This document shows, one piece after another, positions 51,275 to 59,900 of a stretch of DNA of 64,000 nucleotides. The stretch covers positions 124,001 through 188,000 of the forward strand of contig NZ_LR027603.1 in the NCBI RefSeq assembly GCF_900605495.1, read 5' to 3'. The stretch is from Bacilliculturomica massiliensis. Lineage in GTDB: Bacteria; Bacillota; Clostridia; Peptostreptococcales; Anaerovoracaceae. Both the position numbers and the translations under genes were made by a program. The notes beneath the pieces were generated by a model that made no database searches, was not told the origin of the DNA, and saw nothing but the letters and a program-made list of their open reading frames with translations. How positions within the stretch are numbered: position 1 is the stretch's first letter; every line of letters starts with the position of its first letter.

Positions 51275-51561
51275 TTCCCATTCCTTTCACTGCCAGACCG
51301 CACTGAACTTTTATCAGCTGCGGCATTTCAGTCCCTCTCCCTCTTCCCCGATCTTGAGGGCGGCGCTCCGCAGGGCCTGCGAAGTATGATAAAATGTCAT
51401 TTATGAAATTCAAAAATTATCAACAGGCCGGATCACTTCCATATCACGGCGGCCATGACTTTCTAGTGACCCTCCCCTGTCGAAACCATACCCTTATGTC
51501 TGTTTTCAGCTCATGGGGGGCTGCCTTATTCCCAGTCGTCCGCCCTCCGCTGCCGTTCCGC

Positions 51562-51669
51562 CGGGCCGATGCGGCCTGCCGCCGGTGCCGGGCCTGTGCT
51601 GTCGACCGCCATACTCTGGCCGTCGGCTCCGCTTGACCACAGGCCTGATGCGGCCTGCCACCGGTGCCA
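51562..51669. repeat. GC-rich direct repeat, period 79 bp
   Basis: GATGCGGCCTGCCRCCGGTGCC occurs at 51568 and 51647 with similar flanks; a weaker CCGGTGCTGCC copy follows. Confidence 0.75.
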
Positions 51670-51768
51670 TTCCAGCTCCGCCGGACCGGTGCTGCCGGAC
51701 CAATGCGTTAGACGGTTTCCGAGCCGGTACCGACGCCGGCAGATAGGTCAAAACGTTCAAAAATAATC

Positions 51769-51916
51769 ATTTTCACCGAAATGCGAACCCAAAATAGGCG
51801 AAATGGACTATTTTTTTCTGTAATCACCGAAAACAGCCGTGATTCAGACTAAAATCAGGCCAAAATGATGTTGTTTTGGGTGAAACAGCAATTTTTTTGC
51901 GTGTTTCACCTATTTG
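51769..51916. repeat. 148-bp CACC-box element, copy 2
   Basis: It shares with 13902-14050 the opening TTTTCACCGAAA, AAATAGG at offset 22, a T-run followed by GC at about offset 120, and TTTCACCTATTT at offset 134. The middle is diverged. Confidence 0.75.
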
Positions 51917-52032
51917 CACAGGCCGATTCGCCGGCTGGCGCTGACCGCCCGCCGTTATCTGGTCGGTACTGCCGGGTGGGCGGGACCTGGCGGGCGCAGC
52001 TTCTCTTTCCCGCCCCATCACTTTCACCGCGG

Positions 52033-52232
52033 CTTTGGAGAGATTATACCATGACTGGCCGCAGGCCATCATAGTATAATCCGCGCATGGCGTCTGCCGC
52101 GCACAGAATCTATAATGTCCGCTCTGCGGACATTATACCATGACTGGCCGCAGGCCATCAGGGTATAATCCGCGCATGGCGTCCGCCGCGCACAGAATCA
52201 TATAATATCCGCTCTGGGGATATTATACCCTG
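52033..52232. repeat. Tandem array of the 90-bp double-palindrome repeat, copies B1 and B2
   Basis: CTYTGSGG-type boxes recur at 52033, 52122 and 52212 (periods 89 and 90). Each unit carries GACTGGCCGCAGGCCATC inside a palindrome whose arms read ATTATAC.../...GTATAAT. The linker CCGCGCATGGCGTCYGCCG follows, then a second hairpin (TATAATGTCCGC-TCT-GCGGACATTATA in B1). Copy A at 55-170 has other arm sequences that also pair. Confidence 0.9.
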
Positions 52233-52280
52233 AAATGCCACCACTGCCTACTGATTTCCCGTCCGCGACCCCTGCCGGGG

Positions 52281-52309
52281 TTGAAATCCCCGCCTGACAA
52301 GAGTATAAT
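52281..52309 (+). promoter_or_regulatory. Promoter of alr
   Basis: TTGAAA (52281-52286) and a perfect TATAAT (52304-52309) are spaced 17 bp, leaving a leader of about 135 nt. Confidence 0.75.
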
Positions 52310-52449
52310 CAAAACTGGTTAAAACAGTGCAAGCCAGCCTCCGTCCGGACGTTTTTCGGAGGCTACCGTATGTGTGCATACCCGTCCGCCCGTGGGAGCA
52401 GCGGCGTATCTGCGGCTCCGGCGGTCAGGGTAAAGAGGAGAGAGAAAAC

Positions 52450-53583
52450 ATGTTCAAAGAAGCCATTCGGCCGGCCTGGGTCGAAGTAAATCTAAGCAAT
52501 CTGGACTACAATATCAAAAATATCAAAGCCAAAGCCGCGGGACGCCAGATCATCGGCGTCATCAAGGCGGACGCCTACGGTCACGGATCCGTCCAGGTGG
52601 CCAGGGTGCTGCAGGAGAACGACGTCCACGTGTTTGCCATCGCCACGCTGCAGGAGGCCATCACACTGCGCGAAGCCGGCATCCAGGAACCTATCATCAT
52701 GCTGGGACTGACGCCTGATATGTACGCCGACACCATTGTGGAGTATGATATCACGCCGGTGACCTGTTCCTATGAGAACGCCAGAGCGATCTCCGACGAA
52801 GCCGCGAAAGCGGGCAAAGTCGTAGAGGGCCTTATCGCCGTGGATACCGGCATGGGGCGCATCGGCTACCAGCCTTACGATCCGGCGGCCGTGGAGGATG
52901 TGAAGAAGATCAGCGGGCTGCCCAACTTCAAGATCAAGGGCATGTTCTCCCACTTCTCCACTGCAGACGCTGTGGATAAGACATATACCCACGGTCAGGA
53001 AAAGAAATACGCTGATTTCTACGACGCCGTGACGAAGGCCGGCGTGGAGATACCATTCCGCACGCTGTCCAACAGCGCCGCCATCATGGAAGTCCCCACC
53101 GCTTACTACGACGCGGTCAGACCGGGGATCATCCTGTACGGCCTGTATCCTTCCGACGAAGTGGACAGAAAAGAGCTGGATATCAAGCCGGTCATGTCCG
53201 TTAAGGCGGCTATCGTGCACCTGAAAGAGGTGGGCGAAGACTTCTCCGTAGGCTACGGCAGAAAGTTCATCTCCAAGCGTCCCAGCAAGATCGCCACGCT
53301 GGCTCTGGGCTACGCGGACGGCTATCCCCGCCCCTATTCCGCCTACGGCAAAGTCATCGTCAACGGCGTATACGCGCCTCTGGCAGGAAACATCTGTATG
53401 GACCAGTGCATGGTGGACGTGACCGACGTCCCCGACGTCAAGGTGGGCGACGAGTGTATCCTGGTGGGAAGCGACGGCAAAAACACCATTCTGGCAGACG
53501 ACATCGCAAAAGCTACCGGAACCATCAACTACGAGATCGCCTGCGCTTTCGGTCAGAGACTGCCCAAGATCTACGTGAAGTAA
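52450..53583 (+). CDS. alr: Alanine racemase
   Basis: A 377-aa PLP enzyme. ATG 52450 has GAGGAGAG upstream; an in-frame opening to 52327 looks untranslated. The PLP lysine lies in GVIKADAYGHGSVQVAR (residue about 39), GMGRIGYQP is the usual next block, and the second catalytic Tyr is probably in YGRKFISKRPSKIATLALGY. It makes D-Ala for peptidoglycan. It is followed by a strong terminator. Confidence 0.96.
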   Translation: MFKEAIRPAWVEVNLSNLDYNIKNIKAKAAGRQIIGVIKADAYGHGSVQVARVLQENDVHVFAIATLQEAITLREAGIQEPIIMLGLTPDMYADTIVEYDITPVTCSYENARAISDEAAKAGKVVEGLIAVDTGMGRIGYQPYDPAAVEDVKKISGLPNFKIKGMFSHFSTADAVDKTYTHGQEKKYADFYDAVTKAGVEIPFRTLSNSAAIMEVPTAYYDAVRPGIILYGLYPSDEVDRKELDIKPVMSVKAAIVHLKEVGEDFSVGYGRKFISKRPSKIATLALGYADGYPRPYSAYGKVIVNGVYAPLAGNICMDQCMVDVTDVPDVKVGDECILVGSDGKNTILADDIAKATGTINYEIACAFGQRLPKIYVK

Positions 53584-53616
53584 ACGCGATAGTATACGCG
53601 GATATATCAATTCATG

Positions 53617-53663
53617 GACTCGCAGGAGCCGGGACACTTGTCTCGGAGCCTGCGGGTCTTTTT
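53617..53663 (+). terminator. Terminator after alr
   Basis: A long stem, GACTCGCAGGAGCCGGGAC with GTCTCGGAGCCTGCGGGTC (few mismatches), is followed by TTTTT. On the minus strand it may also serve transcripts from the aminotransferase. Confidence 0.85.
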
Positions 53664-53709
53664 GTATGGCCCCGCCCCGCTCTGAACAGAAGATTGATCC
53701 GTATTCCCG

Positions 53710-54891
53710 TCAATTATCCTGCGGGGGCAGAGCAAGGGCGGAGAGAAACCGCTCCAGACGGTCCATTCCCTCTCTCAGCGTTTCCTCGCAGTAACAGTAA
53801 GAGATCCGTATGTGTCCGTCGGCTCCAAAATACTTTCCCGGCAAGGCGGCCAGCCTGGCCTCGCGGACCATGCGCAGGCAGAATTCCTCAGAACCCAGGC
53901 CGTATTTGGCGATGGACGGAAAGATATAAAAGGCGCCCCGGGGCTCGCTGACCTCCAGGCCCATCTCCTGGAGACGGCCGTACACGTAATTCCTGCGGTT
54001 CCGGTACACCTCCCGCATCTCCGCCGGGTCGCAGTCCAGCGCTGTCCCGCAGGCCTGCTGGATAAAGGAGACCGCGGAGACCACCGTGCTGGCGTGCAGC
54101 TTTACCAGCTGAGAAGTCACTTCCCTGTCCGCCATGAGATAACCCGCCCGCCATCCAGTCATGGCGTATGGTTTGGAAAAGCTCTGCACGCCGATGATCT
54201 GGCCGCGAAGCTCCTGAAACTGCGTAAAGCTCCGGTACTCCCCATAAGATAGCTGGGCGTAGACGTCGTCACAGATGACGAAGACCACCCCGTTCATGCC
54301 CATTTCCGCCTGCCGCATCAGCAGCACGTCCCGGATCATTTCCAGGGTCTCCTGTGTGTAGACCGTCCCTGTGGGATTGTTGGGCGAGTTCAGAACGATG
54401 GCCTTGGTGCGCTCTGAAAGGCACGCGTTCAGCATGTTTTTTTCTATCTGGAAATGCGGTCCCACGGTGGGCAGCGGCACCACTGTTCCCCGCGACAGTT
54501 CCGTAATGGACTGATAAAGAGCGAAGGCCGGAGTGGGGACGATCACCTCGTCGCCCTCGTTCAAAATCCCCCTCAGGGCCAGATAAAGCGCTTCCGTGGC
54601 CCCGTCGGTCAAAATGATCTCTTCCGGGTCATACGTCACGCCGTTCTGTTCCAGCTCGAAACGCGCGATGCGCTCCCGCAGCCGGCGCTGCCCGGCCCAG
54701 GGCGGATAATGGACGTCATTTTCGTCCAGAGCCCTTTTCGCCGCCTCTTTTATTTTGTCCGGCGTATTGAAATCCGGTTCGCCGATGGTGAGAAGCAGGC
54801 AGTCCTCCACTTCTCCTGCCATGTTGGTAAATGTTCGTATACCGCTTGGCTGGCTCCGCACCAGCTCCCTGTTCATTAATTTCTCCAGCAT
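53710..54891 (-). CDS. Class I/II PLP aminotransferase (possible N-acetyl-DAP aminotransferase)
   Basis: A 393-aa fold-type I aminotransferase. ATG 54891 is preferred (GAAGGGA upstream; the 39 residues before it in frame look random). Features: TIGEPDFNTPDKIKEAAKRA, NSPNNPTGTVYT, the PLP lysine in SFSKPYAMTGWRAGY, and the carboxylate Arg in GHIRISYCYC. It resembles aspartate/aromatic aminotransferases of the PatA type. Next to dapA-dapB-dapH, a role as the N-acetyl-LL-diaminopimelate transaminase is attractive but not proven. It is divergent from the riboswitch-controlled operon. Confidence 0.9.
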   Translation of the reverse strand: MLEKLMNRELVRSQPSGIRTFTNMAGEVEDCLLLTIGEPDFNTPDKIKEAAKRALDENDVHYPPWAGQRRLRERIARFELEQNGVTYDPEEIILTDGATEALYLALRGILNEGDEVIVPTPAFALYQSITELSRGTVVPLPTVGPHFQIEKNMLNACLSERTKAIVLNSPNNPTGTVYTQETLEMIRDVLLMRQAEMGMNGVVFVICDDVYAQLSYGEYRSFTQFQELRGQIIGVQSFSKPYAMTGWRAGYLMADREVTSQLVKLHASTVVSAVSFIQQACGTALDCDPAEMREVYRNRRNYVYGRLQEMGLEVSEPRGAFYIFPSIAKYGLGSEEFCLRMVREARLAALPGKYFGADGHIRISYCYCEETLREGMDRLERFLSALALPPQDN

Positions 54892-55162
54892 CTTTTTCCC
54901 TTCCACATCTCTGTACACACTCAAGCGAACTGCCCGGCGATGGCATGACCGGGTTCTCAGCTTGTTATCCTGAAACTGTATTTTAATATAATTTCTCTTA
55001 TGTTGCAAATGCTTATATTGCCTGGGGGCAGACTGTCTAACATAGAGCGTCCTCCTGTGATGGGCTCAAAATGGGCGGTGGGGCGGCGGTTTCCCCTCCG
55101 GCGCAGCTGTGTCATCCGATTCCGCCGGTCCACGCCGGCCAAAAATATTTTTTAAATTTCTC

Positions 55163-55191
55163 TTGATTTTTGATCGAAAGGGTGGTAACAT
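55163..55191 (+). promoter_or_regulatory. Promoter of the dap operon leader
   Basis: TTGATT (55163-55168) and TAACAT (55186-55191) are spaced 17 bp just before the riboswitch. Confidence 0.65.
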
Positions 55192-55204
55192 ACGACACAA
55201 TATG

Positions 55205-55376
55205 ATTGACAGAGGCGCGGAAACGACCGACGCAGCGGGAGCCGGCAGGCAGTGATCGCTGGGAAGAGCAATTTCGCCGAACTTTTCCGAACAGGCATGA
55301 ACGGAATCGTGGGTCTGTGGAGAATATCCACAGGACTGTCCGCATAGCGGTACGCATGTGGGAGTGCTGTCTTTCC
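55205..55376 (+). ncRNA. Lysine riboswitch (L-box)
   Basis: The order of conserved pieces fits the L-box: GACAGAGGCGCGG, then GCCGAAC near 55276, GGGTCTGTGGAGAATATCC, CACAGGACTGTCCGC and GGGAGTGCTGTCT at the end, where the 3' CTGTC can pair with the 5' GACAG to form P1. It lies between a promoter and a terminator, upstream of dapA-dapB-dapH, exactly where lysine control is expected. Paired elements were checked only by eye. Confidence 0.85.
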
Positions 55377-55456
55377 GAATATACGCAGATCCCGTATTTA
55401 CCGGACGGCCCGTCACGCTGGCAGGCTTTCGTGTTTTTGTATTTGGTATGTGTATG

Positions 55457-55492
55457 ATCGGCGAGGAGCAGACTTCCCCGCCGATTTTTTTA
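55457..55492 (+). terminator. Riboswitch expression-platform terminator
   Basis: ATCGGCGAGGA pairs with TCCCCGCCGAT (one mismatch) and is followed by seven T. It lies 80 bp after the aptamer and 340 bp before dapA, so it should stop transcription when lysine is bound. Confidence 0.85.
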
Positions 55493-55575
55493 TTATGCAG
55501 GAAATAACAAAAAAATTTACCTGGCGAAGGCGTGCCCGCCCGTTCTGTCATACGAAACAGAGAGAGGATAGGAAG

Positions 55576-55785
55576 ATGATGAAAAATAACTGCAGTCTCA
55601 ACGATGTTTTTGTGAATAGAGTCAAACACAGTCTGGGTCAGCGAAAGCGTATGCCGGCGCGGTACGGACGATTTTCTGCGCCCGCAGCGCACCGGCTCGC
55701 CCCCGGTCAGGTCTCTGTGCCTTTGACCGGCAGATCCTCCGGCCGCAATGGACGCGGCCGCTTTCGAATATCTCAGACGCAGTGA
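55576..55785 (+). CDS. Possible small protein between riboswitch and dapA
   Basis: A 69-aa frame with AGGAAG before ATG 55576; it begins MMKNNCSLNDVFVNRVKHSL and continues with a basic Arg/Ser-rich run. It matches no family that I know. It may be a real small gene, a translated leader, or the remnant of a lost gene. The strict position between terminator and dapA is the only support. Confidence 0.3.
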   Translation: MMKNNCSLNDVFVNRVKHSLGQRKRMPARYGRFSAPAAHRLAPGQVSVPLTGRSSGRNGRGRFRISQTQ

Positions 55786-55833
55786 AGACCCCGGCCGGAA
55801 GACAGGCTCGCGGGTCGTGAAAGGAATTCTATC

Positions 55834-56853
55834 ATGATGACGGCAACACAACTCAGAGGCTCTATCGTAGCGCTGGTTACCCCTTTTAACGACGACAACA
55901 CAACCAATTTCGGCAAGCTGGCCGAGTTGCTGGATTGGCACATAGAAAACGGCACAGACGGTATCCTGGTCCTTGGGACCACGGGCGAGACGTCTACCAT
56001 GTCCCACGAACAGGACGACGAGATCTGCCGCTTCGCCATCGAGCGCGTAAACGGACGGATTCCCGTGATCGCGGGGATCGGGTCCAACTCCACGCAGACC
56101 CAGCTGGAAAAGGGACTGAAATATTCCGCCATGGGAGCGGACGCTCTGCTGGCCATCGCCCCTTATTACATCAAATCCAACGTGGAGGGCATGTATCACC
56201 ACTTCGCCGACGTGGCGGATCAGACCGACGCCCCTCTGATCCTCTATAACGTTCCCGGCCGCACGGGCTGCTCCATCCCCGTGGAGGTGGTGGAACGTCT
56301 CTCTGCCCATCCCAACATTATCGGCATCAAGGAAGCCAGCGGCGACATCGCCTACGTAACGAAGATCGCCCGTTTCCTCTCCGATGATTTCGCCATGTGC
56401 AGCGGAAACGACGATATCACCATCCCGCTGATGTCTCTGGGGGCCTCCGGCGTCATCTCCGTGTGGGCCAACGTCATGCCTGCGGAATGTCACAACATGG
56501 TATTCGACTATCTGGAAGGACGCAGGGAGCAGGCCGCCGCCGCGCAGCTGGCCCATCTGGATCTGATCAACGGCCTGTTTATGGAAGTCAATCCCATTCC
56601 CGTCAAAGAGGCCATGAACCTCATGGGCTTCGGCGTGGGAGGCTACAATCTGCCCCTGTATCCCATGGCGGCGGCCAACCGGGAAAAGCTGATCGCTATC
56701 ATGGAGCGGGAGGGACTGCTGAACTCCCGCCGGTGCGCGGGCGGCAGGGCCGCATCCTTCCATTCATCCTCCTGTGCCGCCGCTTCTGCAGGTTCTGCCG
56801 CCGGCGTCAGCGCCGCGTCAACAGGAGGGGAACAGATATGCGCATCCTTCTGA
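55834..56853 (+). CDS. dapA: 4-hydroxy-tetrahydrodipicolinate synthase
   Basis: A 339-aa TIM-barrel enzyme of the DapA/NAL family. It has GSIVALVTPFNDDNTTNFGK, GTTGETSTMSHEQ, the Tyr in YNVPGRTGCSIP and the Schiff-base Lys in IIGIKEASGDI. It condenses aspartate semialdehyde and pyruvate, the first step to DAP and lysine. DapA normally ends near residue 292 (EREGLLN); here a tail of 47 residues rich in Ala, Ser and Cys (SSCAAASAGSAAGVSAAS) follows and overlaps the dapB start by 16 bases. The tail may have arisen by loss of the original stop. Confidence 0.95.
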   Translation: MMTATQLRGSIVALVTPFNDDNTTNFGKLAELLDWHIENGTDGILVLGTTGETSTMSHEQDDEICRFAIERVNGRIPVIAGIGSNSTQTQLEKGLKYSAMGADALLAIAPYYIKSNVEGMYHHFADVADQTDAPLILYNVPGRTGCSIPVEVVERLSAHPNIIGIKEASGDIAYVTKIARFLSDDFAMCSGNDDITIPLMSLGASGVISVWANVMPAECHNMVFDYLEGRREQAAAAQLAHLDLINGLFMEVNPIPVKEAMNLMGFGVGGYNLPLYPMAAANREKLIAIMEREGLLNSRRCAGGRAASFHSSSCAAASAGSAAGVSAASTGGEQICASF

Positions 56854-57560
56854 TCGGCCGCGGCAAAATGGGCCGCATGCTGGAAGATCTGCTGACCGCT
56901 CAGGGCCACACGCTTCTGGGCGCCGTGGGCCGGGGAGATAAGGAGCGTCTGGCGGCCGCGGATAAGGCCGATGTGGTCATCGATTTTTCCGATCCGGCTC
57001 TGCTGCCGGATCTGGCCGCCTACATCCGGCGGACCAAAAGCCCCCTCTGCTGCGGCACCACCGGTTACAGTGCGGAACAACAGCAGATCCTGCAGGAACT
57101 GAGCGCCTTCGCGCCTGTCCTTTACAGCGCCAATTTCAGCCTGGGCATAGCCCTGTTCCGCCGGATCCTCTCACAGGTCTCTCCCATTCTCCTTGACGGC
57201 TTCGATGTGGAGATGGTGGAGACCCACCACAACCAGAAGATCGACGCGCCCAGCGGGACGGCAAAGCTGCTGGCCGACGCCGTGGACCCCTCGGGCAGGC
57301 TCAGACGAGTGTACGGCCGAAGCGGCAAGTGCGGAAAGCGCGCCCGGGATGAGATGGGGATCTTCTCCATGCGGGGCGGCACGGTCAGCGGCGCCCACAC
57401 CGTTTCCTTTTTCGGAGAAGACGAAACGTTCTCCATCACCCACTCCGCCGCCAGCCGCAGGATCTTCGCGGCGGGCGCTCTGAAAGCTGCCGCCGTCCTG
57501 ACAGAAAAACCGCCGGGACTGTATGAACTGGAGGACATACTGTTCGGCGGCGCGGAATAA
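56838..57560 (+). CDS. dapB: 4-hydroxy-tetrahydrodipicolinate reductase
   Basis: A 240-aa NAD(P)H-dependent reductase. ATG 56838 follows GGAGGGG. N-terminal [45 protein letters not shown], and the signature [19 protein letters not shown] (catalytic His pair and Lys) are present. It is slightly shorter than E. coli DapB (about 270), like other clostridial forms. It acts after DapA, with which it overlaps. Confidence 0.95.
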   Translation: MRILLIGRGKMGRMLEDLLTAQGHTLLGAVGRGDKERLAAADKADVVIDFSDPALLPDLAAYIRRTKSPLCCGTTGYSAEQQQILQELSAFAPVLYSANFSLGIALFRRILSQVSPILLDGFDVEMVETHHNQKIDAPSGTAKLLADAVDPSGRLRRVYGRSGKCGKRARDEMGIFSMRGGTVSGAHTVSFFGEDETFSITHSAASRRIFAAGALKAAAVLTEKPPGLYELEDILFGGAE

Positions 57561-57583
57561 ACTGTATTAAACGGCCGTTGCCG

Positions 57584-57688
57584 GCCGGAAGCCGGGGCTT
57601 CCGGCTGAGCCTGCAGACGGCAGGCTGCAAACGGCCGTCATCCATTATCATGTTCCGGCCCGCCCGTCATCCCGGACGGGCGGGCCGG
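57584..57688 (+). other. Three consecutive hairpins between dapB and dapH
   Basis: GCCGGAAGC/GCTTCCGGC (57584-57605), AGCCTGC/GCAGGCT (57608-57626) and the 14-bp perfect stem CCGGCCCGCCCGTC/GACGGGCGGGCCGG (57655-57688). ACGGCCG boxes flank the first two (57571 and 57631). No poly-T is present. An intra-operon mRNA structure or a repeat element is possible. Confidence 0.75.
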
Positions 57689-57718
57689 TCACACAGCCGC
57701 GGGAGGTCTTACGAAAAT

Positions 57719-58450
57719 ATGAACGCTTATGAAATCATCGAATACATCAGGTCATCGGAAAAAAAGACGCCCGTGAAGATCTATCTTCGCGAAAAAACGC
57801 CGGAGGGCGCAGGCAGCGCGGCGTTTCAGGGAATCACCTTCCCACCGTCCGCAAAAGTCTTTCCCACCGGGGGCGAAACGAAGATCATCTTTGGGGACTG
57901 GCGGGATCTTCAGCCTGTCATCGAGGCTAACCAGGGAGCCATCGCCGATTTGGTCATCGAAAACGACGCCAGAAACTCCGCCATTCCCCTTCTGGACAAA
58001 AAAAATATCCGGGCCAGGATCGAGCCCGGAGCGATCATCCGTGAACAAGCGGAGATCGGCAATAACGCCGTTATCATGATGGGCGCCATTATCAATATCG
58101 GCGCTGTGGTGGGCGAAAACACCATGATCGACATGGGCGTGGTCCTGGGCGGCCGGGCCACCGTAGGGAAGCGCTGCCATATCGGCGCCGGCGCGGTCAT
58201 CGCCGGCGTAGTAGAACCGCCCAGCGCCACTCCGGTGGTCATCGGGGACGACGTCCTGGTGGGCGCCAACGCCGTAGTGGTCGAGGGCGTGCACATCGGC
58301 CGGGGCGCCGTGGTCGCCGCCGGCTCCGTGGTGCTGGAAGACGTGCCATGCAATACCATGGTGGCGGGCATCCCGGCCAGAGTGGTCAAGATCAAGGATG
58401 AAAAGACGGAAAAAGGCACGGAACTCATCGACGCCCTGAGGGAGCTGTGA
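57719..58450 (+). CDS. dapH: Tetrahydrodipicolinate N-acetyltransferase
   Basis: A 243-aa left-handed beta-helix acyltransferase of the DapH type. ATG 57719 has GGGAGGT upstream. An N-terminal DapH domain ([20 protein letters not shown]) precedes hexapeptide repeats from about residue 95 ([55 protein letters not shown]). N-acetylation marks the acetylase branch of DAP synthesis, consistent with the aminotransferase encoded across the divergent promoter. The stop is directly adjacent to the converging DeoR gene. Confidence 0.95.
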   Translation: MNAYEIIEYIRSSEKKTPVKIYLREKTPEGAGSAAFQGITFPPSAKVFPTGGETKIIFGDWRDLQPVIEANQGAIADLVIENDARNSAIPLLDKKNIRARIEPGAIIREQAEIGNNAVIMMGAIINIGAVVGENTMIDMGVVLGGRATVGKRCHIGAGAVIAGVVEPPSATPVVIGDDVLVGANAVVVEGVHIGRGAVVAAGSVVLEDVPCNTMVAGIPARVVKIKDEKTEKGTELIDALREL

Positions 58451-59215
58451 TCACTCCCCGGCGTCCTCTTTTTCCACTTCCGTGATCTCCGTATACTGAC
58501 GGAACTTCCCATCAGGCAGACGGTCCGTGATAATGCAGGCCTTCTCCAGGGTCTCGATGGTAGCCGCGTACACTTTATTGAATTTGCTGTGGTCCGCCAA
58601 CATGTAAGTCGCATAGGAACGGCGGATGGCTTCCGATTTGACCAGAGCTTCCTCCGGGTCCGCCGTCGTATAGCCCTGACCCGCTGAGATCCCCGTTACG
58701 CCCATAAACGCCTTCGTAAAATTGAACTGCCGCAGGCTGTTCAGCGCTCCGGCGCCTACAATGGCCTCTGTGGAAGGCTTCAGCTGACCGCCCAGAATAT
58801 AGACCTTCAGGCCCTTCTCGCTGAGGATCCGCCCGTGGACGATCCCATTGGTCACAAAGGTCGCCTTCGTGGCTCCCATGTACTCCGCCAGTTTCATCGT
58901 CGTAGTCCCCGCATCCAGAAACACAAAATCATCGTCGCCGATCTGTTCCGCCGCGTACTGCGCGATCTCCTCTTTTTCCTCTACATTTAAATATTCTCTG
59001 GTGACCACATCCCGCTCCAGCGCCATGAACTCGCTTTCCAGAGCGGTGGCCCCGCCGTGTACTTTATTTAATCTCCCCTGCCGGTCCAGCGTATTCAGAT
59101 CCCTGCGTATAGTTGACTCCGACGTTCCCGTCTCCCTGGCAAGCTCCGCTACTGTGGCCGCCCGTTTCTGTTCCAACAGCGATAAGATCGCCTGAAACCG
59201 TTCCTCTGCCAGCAT
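58451..59215 (-). CDS. DeoR/GlpR family transcriptional regulator
   Basis: A 254-aa protein with the DeoR HTH at residues 1-57 (RFQAILSLLEQKRAATVAEL, GTSESTIRRDLNTLDRQGRL, KVHGGATAL) and the C-terminal effector domain (DDDFVFLDAGTTTMKLAEYM, YMLADHSKFNKVYAATI). GGGAGG precedes ATG 59215. It has no metabolic partner on its strand, so the target is not apparent. ACGATCA repeats upstream of its own promoter suggest autoregulation. Confidence 0.93.
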   Translation of the reverse strand: MLAEERFQAILSLLEQKRAATVAELARETGTSESTIRRDLNTLDRQGRLNKVHGGATALESEFMALERDVVTREYLNVEEKEEIAQYAAEQIGDDDFVFLDAGTTTMKLAEYMGATKATFVTNGIVHGRILSEKGLKVYILGGQLKPSTEAIVGAGALNSLRQFNFTKAFMGVTGISAGQGYTTADPEEALVKSEAIRRSYATYMLADHSKFNKVYAATIETLEKACIITDRLPDGKFRQYTEITEVEKEDAGE

Positions 59216-59269
59216 GTGTGCGGCCTCCCTTCTCCATGATTTTTTTACAGAAATTCTTTTCTTTCATCG

Positions 59270-59298
59270 AGTATAGCATGCTTTTCAGTCAAAATCAA
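59270..59298 (-). promoter_or_regulatory. Promoter of the DeoR gene with repeated boxes
   Basis: On the minus strand TTGATT (59298-59293) and TATACT (59275-59270) are spaced 17 bp. ACGATCA occurs at 59301-59307 and 59316-59322 (plus strand), a possible operator. Confidence 0.65.
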
Positions 59299-59427
59299 GC
59301 ACGATCAGCCAATTACGATCAATCAGAGCGCCAAATCGTCATCTTTACGCAAAAATACGCAGAACTCCTTATTCAGGAAGAAAGATCTCCGCAATGGATA
59401 AACGCCATGCAGTGTTTTAGGAATAAA

Positions 59428-59460
59428 AAAATGAAGGCGGCACTTTGCCGCCCTCATTTT
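59428..59460. terminator. Bidirectional terminator-like hairpin
   Basis: AAAATGAAGGCGGC pairs with GCCGCCCTCATTTT (one mismatch) with A/T runs at both ends. On the minus strand it could end the GHKL kinase transcript 380 bp downstream. The rest of 59216-59838 has no gene that I can firmly support. Confidence 0.65.
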
Positions 59461-59768
59461 CCGTCACACACTCTCCCGCGCCAACCGGCCAGGCAGCTGC
59501 TGCGCTCTCTGTAAAGGATCCGCCCATATCCTACAGACCGGCTCCGGTCCATCCAGCGGTCTTATTTTCGCTCTCCGCCGGGGCAGAAGTGCGGATCACA
59601 CACTCTTGCCGGAACCGGAATTGCGGCACACACCCCGCTGCTCCACAGTACTGATGGGATATAATGGGGCGGCCGTCTCCAAAAAAACAGAAGCGCAGCA
59701 GCATCTCAGCTGTTTTGTATTTTACATACAGTCAGCTGACAATTCAATGTACCACGAAAAGGAGGATC

Positions 59769-59900
59769 ATGCCGGATCTTGTCATAATTCATATATGTTT
59801 CTGTTATAATCCGTATTTTTCCCTCTGCCTTATACTGTTTACCTGCGTTTCTCCCGTTCCTGCGTCCCCGTCTGCCTTTCACTCTGATTTAGATAAATAA
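59769..59900 (+). CDS. Possible 43-aa Cys-rich peptide
   Basis: ATG 59769 follows AAAAGGAGG at ideal spacing. The peptide MPDLVIIHICFCYNPYFSLC continues hydrophobic (LILFTC) and ends polar, with four Cys. It overlaps the 3' end of the kinase gene on the other strand by 62 bases. The RBS is the only real support; it may be chance. Confidence 0.25.
   Translation: MPDLVIIHICFCYNPYFSLCLILFTCVSPVPASPSAFHSDLDK

Larger units (their letters stand above)
51275..52449. other. Gene-free repeat island (1.17 kb)
   Basis: No supported gene lies between the SDR gene and alr. The stretch holds a 79-bp-spaced GC-rich repeat (51562-51669), the second 148-bp CACC-box element (51769-51916), the tandem 90-bp palindromic array (52033-52232) and the alr promoter (52281-52309). 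Confidence 0.7.

Noticed and set aside
52033-52232. CRISPR array
   Set aside because: Units are 89-91 bp with internal palindromes and no unique spacers; no cas genes are present.
52492-53637. A 381-codon minus-strand frame opposite alr
   Set aside because: Mirror of alanine racemase codons; no RBS or motif.
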